Positions 36,448 through 45,107 of a DNA stretch of 64,000 bases are shown here, in pieces. The notes under the pieces were generated by a model that saw only the letters and a list, made by a program, of their open reading frames with translations, was not told the origin of the DNA and searched no databases. Origin of the DNA: CAVPHV01 sp963821095. GTDB lineage: Bacteria; Actinomycetota; Acidimicrobiia; Spongiisociales; UBA5794. The position numbers and the translations under genes are program-made. Positions within the stretch are counted from its first letter, which is position 1. Every line of letters begins with the position of its first letter. The stretch is taken from the NCBI GenBank assembly GCA_963821095.1, contig CAWGCJ010000004.1, positions 186,001 through 250,000 on the forward strand, read 5' to 3'.

Positions 36448-39032
36448 CGACCCTGCACCGCACCCTCGAGCATCTCGACGGCACCGGGATCGACCGTGAT
36501 CTGGCGGGAGGCAAGGCCTGGGCGCTGGACCGCCTCGTCGAACATGGCTTTGCGGTCCCCGAGGCGTTCGTCATCCATTCCACCGCCTACACCCGATTCG
36601 TGACGGCGGGTCCCATCGCAGCGCTGGTCGACGACCTCGCCTCCGCGCCGCTGCCGCCGGCACCGGGACTTGCTGCCGAGGAGTCCGCAATCGAGGCGGC
36701 GTTCCTCGCGCAGCCCCTGCCGGCGGACATCGCCGACGAGGTCATTGCCGGCGTTACCCCTTTGCTGGCTCGTGGTCGGGTGGCGGTGCGATCGTCGGCG
36801 ACCTCCGAGGACATGGATGATCGGTCGTTCGCCGGCCAATACCGCACCTACCTGGATGTCGATTCGGTCGCGTCCACCTTTGATGCCATCCGGCGTTGCT
36901 GGGCGTCGCTCTGGTTCCCCGGGGCTCGCTCCTATCGCCGCCGGGTGGGGATCGCCGACGAGGACCAGGCGATGGCCGTGATCATCCAGCGGCAGGTCCC
37001 GGCGCAGTGGTCGGGGGTGATCTTCACCCGCGATCCCCAGGGTGATGGCAGCACCCTCCGGGTGGAGTCGGTTGCCGGAATGGGGGAACAACTGGTCTCC
37101 GGACGAGTGACACCTGCCGACTTCGTGATCGATCGGGTCTCGCTTGGCGTGATCGCCGGCCACCATCGCCCGCCGCCGTTTCTGGAGGACATCGCCCGGT
37201 TGGGTTTGCGGATCGAGCGGCGGATGGGCGAGCCGCAGGACGTCGAGTGGTCGGTGGAGAGCGGGCGCCTGTGGGTGCTCCAGTCCCGCCCGATCACAGT
37301 GGGGGCACCACTGGCCGCCGACGACGACGGCTTCGACACACCGGCATCCCCGGATGACGTCTACACGCCAGAGGGTATCGGCGAGATGCTGCCGGGCGTG
37401 ATCCCTCCGCTCGTCTGGAGCATCAACCACCCCATGCTCGACGCCGCCTTCCGGTCCCTCCTCGGCGAGCTCGGCAGCTCCGTCACGATGCGGTCGCGGC
37501 CTGTGGTCGGGCGCTTCGCGGGGAGGGCGGCAGTGAACCTCAGCGTCCTACGGGACGCCGCAGATGCGATGCCGGCGTCGAGCGCGGCCGACGTCGACGG
37601 TGCGTACCTGGGGCCGAACGCCGCGCCGAGTGAGCCCGAACCCTCGGGCCGGACTCGGGTCGGGCTCGGCGCATTGATCAGGAACTGGAAGCAGCAGCGC
37701 CGGGTCGATCGTGACGTCCAAGTGCTGTGCACCGCCGTGTCGTGTCTGCCGGTGATCGAGCCGGATCCGGCCGATCTGGGACTGGACCAACTCCTCGGCT
37801 ACCGGCGAGAGTTGCGTGACCTGGCGTGGCGGGGCACCGCGGCCGAGCTCGCCGCATCGGCGGCTGCCGCATCCATGTACCGCACCCTCGAGCTGCTGCT
37901 GTGCCGGTGGCTCGGCGACGAGGACGGCCGCAGCACCGCCCAGTTGGTGACGTCGGGCACGTTGCAGCACGCAATGGTCGGGCCCAGCCGGGTGGCGCGG
38001 CTGCGCGACGTCATCGACGATGCCGCCACGCCGGCACTGCGGCGAGTCCTCGACGAGGGTGGCGTCACCGACGTGAAGCGGCGTCTCATCGCCGCCGGCG
38101 GGCTCGAACTCGTGGCCGCCCTCGAGGAGGAGGCGCAGGCCTTCGGGTCCATTGCCGTGTACGGGGGCCCCACGTTCGCCGAGGCCCCGGAGCGACTGTG
38201 GGACCTCGTCCGGACCGCCGCGTCGGCTCCAAGCGCTCAGACGGCTCGCTCGGACACCTCCGTCGTGAAGTCGATTGATGCTATCGGCACCACTCGGAAG
38301 TGGCGCACCATGCGGGTGTTGTCGGGCCAGATCGTTGATTTGCGGCGGCGATTGCTGCTCCGGCTGACCAGCGATGTCGTCAGATTCTTGACCCTGCGGG
38401 AGCAGGCCAAGGGAGCGCTGTTGGCACTGGGCGGGATGGAGCGGCGGGTGATCATGGAGGGTGCGCAACGGCTGGTTCGGTCCGGTCACCTCGCTGCGGT
38501 AGGTGACGTTGAGCTGTTCAGCGACGGTGAGTTCGAAGAGATGCTGCGCGGTGGCGAGGTGGTGACTCGGGTCGAGCTGCGCCGGCGCGCCGCCGCCCGC
38601 ATCCAGGCCCAAGCCGGATGTCCGCTTCCGGCGACGTTTGTCGGTGATCCCGGCACCGTCCCATCGGCTGGGTCGGGCGTTGCGGTGCTCGAAGGGTGGG
38701 CGGCGAGTGCGGGTGTGGTCCGGGGAGCGGTGCGGCGCGTGAACGGACTGGAGGATGGAGACGCCTTGGAGCCGGGCGAGGTGTTGGTGGCCAACTCCAC
38801 CGATGCTTCGTGGACGCCACTGTTCCTGCGTGCCGGCGCCCTGGTGCTGGAGCGCGGTGGCCCGCTGTCGCATGCAGCGATCGTGGCCCGCGAACTGGGC
38901 GTCCCCGCCGTTCTGAATGTCCCCGACGCCACACGCCTCCTTGGGGACGGCGTGCTGGTGGAGGTCGACGGGACCCGGGGCGTGGTTCGGCTTGTCTTGG
39001 ACTCCAGTGAAGACTCGGGAGTCGAGCCATGA
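36444..39032 (+). CDS. PEP synthase / rifampin-phosphotransferase-like dikinase
   Basis: An 862-residue protein with the three-part layout of pyruvate,water dikinase relatives. The ATP-grasp domain (about 1-300) shows GGKAWALDRLVEHGFAVPEA, then RVAVRSSATSEDMDDRSFAG and WSGVIFTRDPQGDG, ending VEWSVESGRLWVLQSRPIT. The divergent central region (300-760) has Arg-rich helices, as in rifampin phosphotransferases. The C-terminal swivelling domain carries the phospho-His in ERGGPLSHAAIVARELGVPA (about residue 810). A full PEP/pyruvate-binding TIM barrel is not evident, so a phosphotransferase acting on a small molecule fits better than true PEP synthase. The GTG start overlaps the PhoD-like stop, and the end overlaps the next gene by four bases. 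Confidence 0.83.
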   Translation: MTTLHRTLEHLDGTGIDRDLAGGKAWALDRLVEHGFAVPEAFVIHSTAYTRFVTAGPIAALVDDLASAPLPPAPGLAAEESAIEAAFLAQPLPADIADEVIAGVTPLLARGRVAVRSSATSEDMDDRSFAGQYRTYLDVDSVASTFDAIRRCWASLWFPGARSYRRRVGIADEDQAMAVIIQRQVPAQWSGVIFTRDPQGDGSTLRVESVAGMGEQLVSGRVTPADFVIDRVSLGVIAGHHRPPPFLEDIARLGLRIERRMGEPQDVEWSVESGRLWVLQSRPITVGAPLAADDDGFDTPASPDDVYTPEGIGEMLPGVIPPLVWSINHPMLDAAFRSLLGELGSSVTMRSRPVVGRFAGRAAVNLSVLRDAADAMPASSAADVDGAYLGPNAAPSEPEPSGRTRVGLGALIRNWKQQRRVDRDVQVLCTAVSCLPVIEPDPADLGLDQLLGYRRELRDLAWRGTAAELAASAAAASMYRTLELLLCRWLGDEDGRSTAQLVTSGTLQHAMVGPSRVARLRDVIDDAATPALRRVLDEGGVTDVKRRLIAAGGLELVAALEEEAQAFGSIAVYGGPTFAEAPERLWDLVRTAASAPSAQTARSDTSVVKSIDAIGTTRKWRTMRVLSGQIVDLRRRLLLRLTSDVVRFLTLREQAKGALLALGGMERRVIMEGAQRLVRSGHLAAVGDVELFSDGEFEEMLRGGEVVTRVELRRRAAARIQAQAGCPLPATFVGDPGTVPSAGSGVAVLEGWAASAGVVRGAVRRVNGLEDGDALEPGEVLVANSTDASWTPLFLRAGALVLERGGPLSHAAIVARELGVPAVLNVPDATRLLGDGVLVEVDGTRGVVRLVLDSSEDSGVEP

Positions 39033-39565
39033 TGGGACCCGGCGTGTTCGCAGTGTTCGTGCCGGCTCTGATGACCGTCGGCATTCTGATCTCCGGTGCG
39101 GTCGTGGCGGCGCAATGGATGGCGGGACTGTTCCCGTCGCGGTCGGTGCGGCGCCGTCAGCAGATCACCCGAGAGGCCCTGGGCACCGTGGCGCGGGTGG
39201 CCGCGCCGATCGACGCCGACGTTGCCCCCTTCTCGATCCCGCAGCGGGCGGCCCGGGCGCGGCGGGTGTACGTGATCGCAGCTGCGGTCTTTGCCGGGCT
39301 TGGGCTGCTGACGGTGCAGTTTGGCCTCGACATGTATCTCGACCCGCTGGGCTGGCTGTACGACGACGAGTGGATGCTGGTCGTTGGCTACGGCATCGGG
39401 GGCTTCCTGCTGCTCGTCGCCCTGGTGAGTCTGATCCCCGCCGCGGTGTCGCTGCAGTCGGTTCGTGTGGTGCGAGCCCTCATCGAGCGGACCTGGCTCG
39501 GCAAACCTGTGATGCCTCCCGAGAACCCGGAAGTGCTGGTCGGTAACGAAACGGAGAACCCATGA
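39029..39565 (+). CDS. Membrane protein of unknown function
   Basis: A 178-residue protein with three predicted membrane segments: residues about 6-30 (FAVFVPALMTVGILISGAVV), 80-100 and 120-140. A basic cytoplasmic loop (SVRRRQQITREALG) and a short acidic C-terminal tail are present. I do not recognise a family. ATGA overlaps with both neighbours put it in the PhoD-like/dikinase operon, possibly as an accessory membrane factor. Confidence 0.7.
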   Translation: MMGPGVFAVFVPALMTVGILISGAVVAAQWMAGLFPSRSVRRRQQITREALGTVARVAAPIDADVAPFSIPQRAARARRVYVIAAAVFAGLGLLTVQFGLDMYLDPLGWLYDDEWMLVVGYGIGGFLLLVALVSLIPAAVSLQSVRVVRALIERTWLGKPVMPPENPEVLVGNETENP

Positions 39566-39933
39566 AGCGACTCTTCCCGCTGCTCATCCTGATCGGCTTC
39601 CTGGTCTACACCGGGGTGTACATCGTGGTGTACCTGTTCCGGGCGTTTCGGGTGGGTGAGCCGATCCCGGGTGAGGTCGTCCAGGTGTGGCACGGTGACG
39701 CCATGATGCGGGCGATTCTCGTTGCGGTGCTCTTCCTGATCGGTCTGGTCGTCCTCGTCGGCTACGTCGAGATCGTGCGAGCCGGAGGGCGCGGCGGCCG
39801 CGGCCTGCGGATCCGCGCCGACCTGGTCGAGTGGCTGAACGACCGGAGTGAAGCAACGGGTGAATCGCCGGAGGCGATCGCCGATCGTGCGATCAGCGCC
39901 TATCGGGACCGCCTCGAGGGCGCCCGTCGCTGA
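39562..39933 (+). CDS. Small membrane protein with C-terminal helix-rich tail
   Basis: A 123-residue protein. Two membrane helices (about residues 5-28 and 50-68) are followed by a soluble tail, RADLVEWLNDRSEATGESPE and ADRAISAYRDRLEG, resembling a ribbon-helix-helix or oligomerisation helix pair. I recognise no family. Its ATG overlaps the stop of the preceding membrane protein gene. It ends the operon, and an imperfect palindrome at 39932-39951 sits between it and the convergent PLDc_N gene. Confidence 0.65.
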   Translation: MKRLFPLLILIGFLVYTGVYIVVYLFRAFRVGEPIPGEVVQVWHGDAMMRAILVAVLFLIGLVVLVGYVEIVRAGGRGGRGLRIRADLVEWLNDRSEATGESPEAIADRAISAYRDRLEGARR

Positions 39934-39939
39934 TCGGCC

Positions 39940-40359
39940 TCAGGCCTGATCGGGATCGTCGGTGGCCTCAGATTCGGGCTGGGCTTCTTCCTCGGCGGGT
40001 TCCTCGGCAACGGCGGGTTCTTCAGCGGGACCTTCAGCCTCGGCGGGCTCCTCGGCCCCGGCGGGTTCGGTGGCGGCGGCTTCCTCAGCGGGTTCCGTGG
40101 CGGCGCTCCGCTTGCGCCCAATAACGAAGTAGGCGATGGGGCCGATGAAGTTGACAAGCACCAAGATGCGCCACAGCAGCTTGGCGCCGCGGATCTGCTC
40201 CTTCGGACGGCGGGTGATGTCGATCTGAGCTGCAGCCAACAGGGTGAGCTGGACGACGGCAGCGCCGACGACCGCAGACTGCTGGCACCGGGTGAGTTCG
40301 TTCCATCGCTTCTTGGTCTGCGCTGAAGCGCAGCGTTGCGGGAGTTGGGTGGTGGTCAT
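39940..40359 (-). CDS. PLDc_N-type small membrane protein with Glu/Ala/Pro tail
   Basis: A 139-residue protein. Residues about 30-85 form a two-helix membrane module, with RGAKLLWRILVLVNFIGPI and AYFVIGRKRSA matching the 'phospholipase D nuclease N-terminal' membrane module that occurs without any catalytic domain in many actinobacteria. The last 55 residues are low-complexity, made almost entirely of Glu, Ala and Pro with repeating EPAEE-type units. Convergent with the preceding operon, its stop lies seven bases from that gene's stop. No catalytic HKD motif is present, so phospholipase activity should not be inferred. Confidence 0.75.
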   Translation of the reverse strand: MTTTQLPQRCASAQTKKRWNELTRCQQSAVVGAAVVQLTLLAAAQIDITRRPKEQIRGAKLLWRILVLVNFIGPIAYFVIGRKRSAATEPAEEAAATEPAGAEEPAEAEGPAEEPAVAEEPAEEEAQPESEATDDPDQA

Positions 40360-40423
40360 GGCCGCCTCTTCTCGATTGGGGTCGTGATCGTAGGGGGTGC
40401 TTGGGGAGGCATGGCAGGACTGG

Positions 40424-40858
40424 TCAGTCGGGGTCGATGGCGACCATCACGATGGAATGCGCCACGTCGGCGAGTTCGTCATCGGTGGGATGCCAGCGTT
40501 GTCCGACGAACTTGGGCCGTCCAGTCGGGGTCGTGTAGGGATAGCGATCGACATAGGCACGCAGGAGTTCGGCGCGACGGGCCGGATCATCCACCAGGGA
40601 AGCGGTGGCGGCCACCTCTTCGCCCCGCAGTTGGGCGGCCACCGGCGCCGGCTTCTGGAAATTGCGCCACCAGGTCTTCTCGGTGGCGTTCCCGGCCCAG
40701 ATGTAGAGGGTTCCGTCGTCCTCGATGTACTGCAACGGGACCTCGTAGCGCTTGCCGGAGCGTCGCCCCTGGTACTTGAGGACCAGGAGGCCCTTGCTCA
40801 TCACCCCGTGGAGCGGAGACTCCAGCACTCCGATCGTCAGCGTGTTTCCAACACTCAT
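40424..40858 (-). CDS. Ddn-like deazaflavin (F420)-dependent nitroreductase family protein
   Basis: A 144-residue split-barrel protein. It has LLVLKYQGRRSGKRYEVPLQ, then TLYIWAGNATEKTWWRNFQK, a characteristic run for the family in which the Trp-Trp/Asn stretch packs on F420, and PVAAQLRGEEV. The C-terminal half carries RAYVDRYPYTTPTGRP. Ddn-type proteins reduce quinones or nitro-compounds with F420H2, often at the membrane. The start ATG at 40858 is preceded by AGGAG at eight bases. An upstream in-frame ATG at 40894 lacks a ribosome site. Confidence 0.85.
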   Translation of the reverse strand: MSVGNTLTIGVLESPLHGVMSKGLLVLKYQGRRSGKRYEVPLQYIEDDGTLYIWAGNATEKTWWRNFQKPAPVAAQLRGEEVAATASLVDDPARRAELLRAYVDRYPYTTPTGRPKFVGQRWHPTDDELADVAHSIVMVAIDPD

Positions 40859-40965
40859 TGGGTGGCTCCTCGAGCCTGGATTGCGAAACCTCATTCGACC
40901 TGGTTGATGCGGTCACCACTAGGGCTGATCGTCGCATCGCAAGGGCAAGGTGACCCGTCTGCGCC

Positions 40966-41558
40966 TCAGTCGAGCAGGATCGCCGGGTCGAAGGTGACGC
41001 TGGTGCTCGGGGTCACCTCGAGGGTGACGGCGGTGCCGGGCTGGTGGCGGGCCTGCTCGACGAACACGCCATGGACGGGGCGGTACTCGATGATCTCGAG
41101 AATCGCCGCCGCGAGTGGTTTCGCCGGGTTCACCCCGGGATCGCCCCGACGATCCAATAGCGCTCGAGGCCGACCGCAGCGTATTTGGCCGCCTTCCTGA
41201 TGATGTCTCGCGCCTTGTCGGTGGACAGGACCTCGACGGCGAGGTGGGGTGTTGCGGTGAGGCGACGGTCGTCATAGTGCTCATCGACGTCGAACACCAT
41301 GAGGTCGGGGATGAACTCGTCGCGGCCGGGCTTCCATCCCCAGCCTTCCCTCACCCGGACGCCGTCGGACAGCTCCGGCTCGATGACGTTGGTCAGGCGA
41401 CGGGCGATGTCCTGATGGCGGCCGCTTGGTGCCGGCGCCATCACCAGCGCTCCGTCGATGTATTCGCCGCGGACGTCGGGCCCGAGGGCTTCGTACTCGT
41501 CCCACGACATCGGGATGCGATCCCCCGGTCGCATCGTCGTTGTTGCCATGTCATACAC
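40966..41558 (-). CDS. Uma2-type (DUF820) restriction-endonuclease-fold protein, frame disrupted
   Basis: A putative nuclease of about 195 residues of a family expanded in cyanobacteria and actinobacteria. It shows DRIPMSWDEYEALGPDVRGE, then YIDGALVMAPAPSGRHQDIA, and the PD-(D/E)xK core FIPDLMVFD with AVEVLSTDKARD and KAAKYAAVGLERYWIV. At about 41145 the frame ends, but the natural continuation (DPGVNPAKPLAAAILEIIEY down to TFDPAILLD) is read in another frame to 40966. The shift equals one missing base or, alternatively, loss of one copy of a 7-base direct repeat ATCGTCG. A GTG start at 41558 lies five bases after GGAGGTG; the ATG at 41549 is less well placed. Confidence 0.75.
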
Positions 41559-41626
41559 CGTACACCTCCGGGGTCCTCCGGGGTTCCTTGCTCACTCTGT
41601 GATCGTCGCAGGTGGGGGTGACAGAT

Positions 41627-41969
41627 TCAGAGGTCGAGTACGAGGCGGAGCCCGGCGGTGACCTCAGCCATGGTGTCGGCGGTGAGTGAGGACACTCGGT
41701 CACCGAGGGCGCTCTTGTCGAGGGTCACCACCTGAGACATGTTCACGACCGAGTCTTTGGGCAGTTGGGAGGCGGGCGTCGGGAAGGGCGACGTTGCCGG
41801 GTGCCGCGGCGAGTCGCTGGTTCGAGGTGACCACGGCCGCCAGCACCGTGTTGATGCGGCTGGCGTTGAACGAGTCCGCTTGGACGACCAACACCGGGCG
41901 CCGCTTCGCCGGTTCCGAGCCTGCGGGGCGACCCAGGTCTGCCCAGTAGATGTCGCCGCGTTGGATCAC
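41627..41969 (-). CDS. MazF/PemK-type mRNA interferase toxin, frame disrupted
   Basis: An endoribonuclease toxin of about 114 residues. The N-terminal part is diagnostic: IQRGDIYWADLGRPAGSEPA, then KRRPVLVVQADSFN and VVTSNQRLAAAPGNVALP. The C-terminal part LPKDSVVNMSQVVTLDKSAL, then GDRVSSLTADTMAEVTAG, is equally typical but lies in a different frame. A single-base difference near 41780, in a run of short C tracts, separates the two. Its GTG start overlaps the antitoxin stop (GTGA), the usual antitoxin-toxin order. As written the toxin would be truncated and probably inactive. Confidence 0.78.
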
Positions 41970-42202
41970 CACTGGTCCTCGTCGATGGCTGGTGGCCTGG
42001 GCGGCGGCGACGCCCGGATCGAGCGTGGAGTCGTCGCGTCGTAGACGTCGTTGAGAGCGCTGGTGATCTGGCCGGGAGCGTGGGCCTCGAGGTACTCGGT
42101 GAGTGCCCGGGCATACAGCCGGCTGCGGGGGATCCCAAGCCTCCTCGCCAGTTCGTCGGCTTGCTGAAACAGCTCGTCTGGGAGCGAAATCGCAGTCTTC
42201 AT
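41966..42202 (-). CDS. MazE-like ribbon-helix-helix antitoxin
   Basis: A 78-residue protein whose N-terminus (MKTAISLPDELFQQADELAR) is a ribbon-helix-helix DNA-binding motif, followed by RLGIPRSRLYARALTEYLEA. The C-terminal 30 residues are Pro-rich and disordered, as expected for the toxin-neutralising part. It overlaps the MazF-type toxin gene by four bases. An upstream ATG at 42226 would add eight residues and is less likely. It probably represses its own promoter, which lies in the 200 bases upstream. Confidence 0.8.
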   Translation of the reverse strand: MKTAISLPDELFQQADELARRLGIPRSRLYARALTEYLEAHAPGQITSALNDVYDATTPRSIRASPPPRPPAIDEDQW

Positions 42203-42409
42203 TTCCTGGAGTATAACTGCGGTCATACCGAGATGGTATCGGGAGGTTGTGACACGAAGTCGAGCAGCGTCGATCGGGTCGGAACGGCATCCAGGGCGGT
42301 TCCTGTTGGCGATTGACAGTCGCGCACAACCGGCGCGACATTGGCAATACGGGCAGCGATCCGCTGGGCTCGGCTCCTACCCCCTTCGGCGCTGCCGAGA
42401 GGAGGACTT

Positions 42410-43192
42410 ATGACCACCGCCACCAAGTCTGCGCTGCTCACCGCCGTCGAGAAGACCGCGTTCCGTGCTTCGCTGCTGCTGCGGGCTGCCACGCATCCGG
42501 AGAGGAGGGCGATCGGCACCTGGAGTGAGGCCGAGACTGCCAACCACATGTCGCATTGTTACCCGTCGTTCATCGACGCCTTTCAAGGGACGTTCTCGGT
42601 GGCTGCCGAAGATGTCGACGCTCACAACGCCGAGGTGCTCGCCGCCGACCCGGAACGTGACCTCGACGTGCTGGCCGATCGGGTCGAGGCGGGGGCCGTC
42701 GAGTACTTGGCGGTGGCCGGCGCCTTCGATGAGGACGCGCTGATCGACTTCTTCACCGGAATGCTGGTTCCGGCGTCGGTCGTCACGGCCACCTTGTTGG
42801 GTGAGGTGCTCGTCCACGGCTACGACATTGCGAAAGCCGAAGGGTTGCCGTGGCCGATCGACCCGGAGCACGCCATTGTGACGCTTGAGGGCATGGGACC
42901 TGTGATGGAGCACTTCGTCGACGAGGAAGCTGCCGCCGACCTGAAGGCAGGCTTCGAGATTCGGTTGCGGGGCGGGTCGAGCCGCTACTGGTACTTCGAT
43001 GAGGGCCGGCTCACGGTGGAGACGTCGGCGATTTCGCCGGTCGACTGCCACATCTCGGCGGAGCCGGTCACGTGGTTGCTGATGGCGTACAACCGGATTG
43101 GGTCGATCATGCCCACCCTCTCGGGCAAGGTGCGAGTGTGGGGCCGCCGTCCGTGGCTGGCCACGCAACTCGGCGGCGTCTTCAAGACCTGA
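42410..43192 (+). CDS. TIGR03083 / maleylpyruvate-isomerase-type protein
   Basis: A 260-residue actinobacterial protein with an N-terminal DinB-like four-helix bundle (residues about 10-160) and a C-terminal SCP2-like domain (175-260). Supporting stretches are RRAIGTWSEAETANHMSHCY, PASVVTATLLGEVLVHGYDI (the histidine-bearing helix of the bundle) and WLLMAYNRIGSIMPTLSGKV. Relatives use mycothiol and a metal. The substrate here is unknown. A strong GAGGAGG ribosome site lies four bases before the ATG, which overrides the upstream in-frame starts. Confidence 0.83.
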   Translation: MTTATKSALLTAVEKTAFRASLLLRAATHPERRAIGTWSEAETANHMSHCYPSFIDAFQGTFSVAAEDVDAHNAEVLAADPERDLDVLADRVEAGAVEYLAVAGAFDEDALIDFFTGMLVPASVVTATLLGEVLVHGYDIAKAEGLPWPIDPEHAIVTLEGMGPVMEHFVDEEAAADLKAGFEIRLRGGSSRYWYFDEGRLTVETSAISPVDCHISAEPVTWLLMAYNRIGSIMPTLSGKVRVWGRRPWLATQLGGVFKT

Positions 43193-43275
43193 GCTTTTGC
43201 GCCGACCAGTCGGGGCGGGTGCCCCTCCATCGTGCTGCGATCCTCAAGAGCGGCGGTCGCCGCCCGCACCCAGGT

Positions 43276-44192
43276 TCAGCGGGTGACTCGAACCACCTGG
43301 TATTCGGTGGTGGGCGTGGGCGGCGTCGAGAACCTGGCGTTCACCGCGTAGAGGCTTTTGCCGAAGCGGGCCGCCGTCGTCGGCACGTCGAACGCCGGAC
43401 TGGTGAGCGCATCGGTGACCTGCCCCGAGCTGAGGTCGGGAGCGAGGTGGATCTCGGTGATCTGGTTTTTGCCACCTTCGACGGCGTAGAGCGTCTTGCC
43501 GGCTAGCACGAGGCCGTCGCCGTTGACGACGGCGCCGCCGAGGTCAATCAGGGTGGCGTCCCGGTGGCCGGGTCGACCCGGTACAGCTCACCGAGGAAGG
43601 CGTTGACGATGATGAGGGCGCTGCCGTCCTGGGTGACTTCGATCCCGTTGGCGTTGAACTCGCCGGGGACGAACCCGAAGTCACCACCCAACGGGAGGGC
43701 GGTGAAGCTGCCCGTCGGGGTGCCCCGGTTGTCGAGCGGCACCGCGTAGAACTGGGGCAGGAACGAATCGGTGACGTAGGCGGTGCGGCCGGAGACGATG
43801 ACGTCGTTGAGGAACGCACCGGGTAGGGCAACCTCGGCGACCGTGGAGCCGTCGGTCGTGTCGTAGACGGTGAGGCCGCCGCCGGGGCCGCCGGCGACGA
43901 AGAGGTGGCCGGATGACTCGTCGAAGTCCATGCCGACGGCGAGCCGGCCCGGGCTGCCGGGCACGAGGACCGAGCCTTCGCCGGTGCGGAGGTCGCCGGT
44001 CCAGATGGCACCGTCGACGAGCGACCCGGTGTAGTAGGTGTGGCCGTTGCCCACGGCGATGCCCTCGGGGAAGAAGCCGTCGGGGAGTGGGATCACATCC
44101 GGGTACGGGTTCTCGGCCAGGGCCAGCGGTGCGGCAGCCCCAGCCAGCAGGGCGGTGGTCATCAGGACGATCGATAGCGAACGGCGCATCAT
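43276..44192 (-). CDS. Secreted ScyD/ScyE-like beta-propeller protein, frame disrupted
   Basis: A secreted protein of about 305 residues. The signal peptide is MMRRSLSIVLMTTALLAGAA with cleavage near PLALA. A six-bladed propeller of the ScyD/ScyE or SMP-30-like type follows. Blades are seen in GFFPEGIAVGNGHTYYTGSL, SGHLFVAGGPGGGLTVYD and NANGIEVTQDGSALIIVNAF. At about 43552 the frame stops after DPATG, but the missing blade DATLIDLGGAVVNGDGLVLA continues in another frame as KTLYAVEGGKNQITEIHL, to a stop at 43276. One missing base in the CCGGGAC stretch restores it. The role is unknown; cyanobacterial relatives act in scytonemin synthesis, which does not apply here. Confidence 0.78.
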
Positions 44193-44284
44193 GGATTCCC
44201 TTCCTCGAAGCTTGGTTCGAGGCTACCGACGGGCCAATCGCTATGGGGAAGGTTGAGCATGTCGCGACGCCCCTGTCGACCTCC

Positions 44285-45091
44285 TCACGCCGCGGCCTCG
44301 GCGGTCTGCGGCTTGGATCGGCTGCGGCGTGGGGTTCGGGTCGAGCGCAACGCCACGATGGCGATGGTGAAGGTGATCGGGATCCAGACGGCGACCTGTG
44401 CCACCTGGGTGCCGACGTCGGCCAGGGAGCCACCTTCGATGGCGACGACTCGCATCGCTTCCATCAGCGGGGCGAGGGGAAGGGCTTCCACGACGGTTGC
44501 GAGCCAGGAGGGCAGGCCGGCGATCGGGAACCAGGCGCCGCTGAGGAACACCAGCGGCATCACGATCATGCCGGCCAGCATGTTGGCCGAGTCGACGTTG
44601 GACGCCTTGGCCCCGATGGCGAACCCAACCGACAGGAAGGTTGCGGCGGCAATGACCGTGAGGGCGATCAGCCAGAGCGGGTTCCCGGCGATGTTGGCTC
44701 CGAGGAGGACTCCGACCACGATGACGACGGCGGCCTGGACGGCGACCACGATCAGGCGGGCGGCGACCTGGCCGGCGAGGAAGGCGCTCTGGGGGATCGG
44801 GGTCGCTTCGAGGCGGCGCAGCACCTTGGTTTCACCGAGCCGGGCGTAGGAGCCCGATGTCCAGAAGACTGCGAACTGGACCGAGGCCATGGCCAGGATG
44901 CCGGGCAGGACGAAGTCGAAGTAGTCGATGCCGCCTGCTTCGTTGGAGATCCCCTGGTCGGTGAGTTGGATATCGAACGCGGCGAACGCCAAGAGGAAGA
45001 TCGTCGGGAACAGCATTGCCGAGATGAGGGTCTGTCGATCTCGGACGATCGACAGGAGGGACGCTTTGAACATGGTGATGGTGGAACGCAT
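44285..45091 (-). CDS. ABC-2 type exporter permease
   Basis: A 268-residue membrane subunit with six hydrophobic segments, opening MRSTITMFKASLLSIVRDRQ and then TLISAMLFPTIFLLAFAAFD. The segment FVLPGILAMASVQFAVFWTS and the cytoplasmic ETKVLRRLEATPI are typical of drug/lipid-exporting ABC-2 permeases. It pairs with the adjacent ATPase, 16 bases upstream on the same strand. The tail is basic and ends AEAAA. Confidence 0.88.
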   Translation of the reverse strand: MRSTITMFKASLLSIVRDRQTLISAMLFPTIFLLAFAAFDIQLTDQGISNEAGGIDYFDFVLPGILAMASVQFAVFWTSGSYARLGETKVLRRLEATPIPQSAFLAGQVAARLIVVAVQAAVVIVVGVLLGANIAGNPLWLIALTVIAAATFLSVGFAIGAKASNVDSANMLAGMIVMPLVFLSGAWFPIAGLPSWLATVVEALPLAPLMEAMRVVAIEGGSLADVGTQVAQVAVWIPITFTIAIVALRSTRTPRRSRSKPQTAEAAA

Positions 45092-45107
45092 TGGAGACTC
45101 CTTCGGG

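Noticed and set aside
40336..41661. Several plus-strand open frames between 40.3 and 41.7 kb
   Set aside because: They are antisense to the Ddn-like and Uma2-type genes and show shadow composition.
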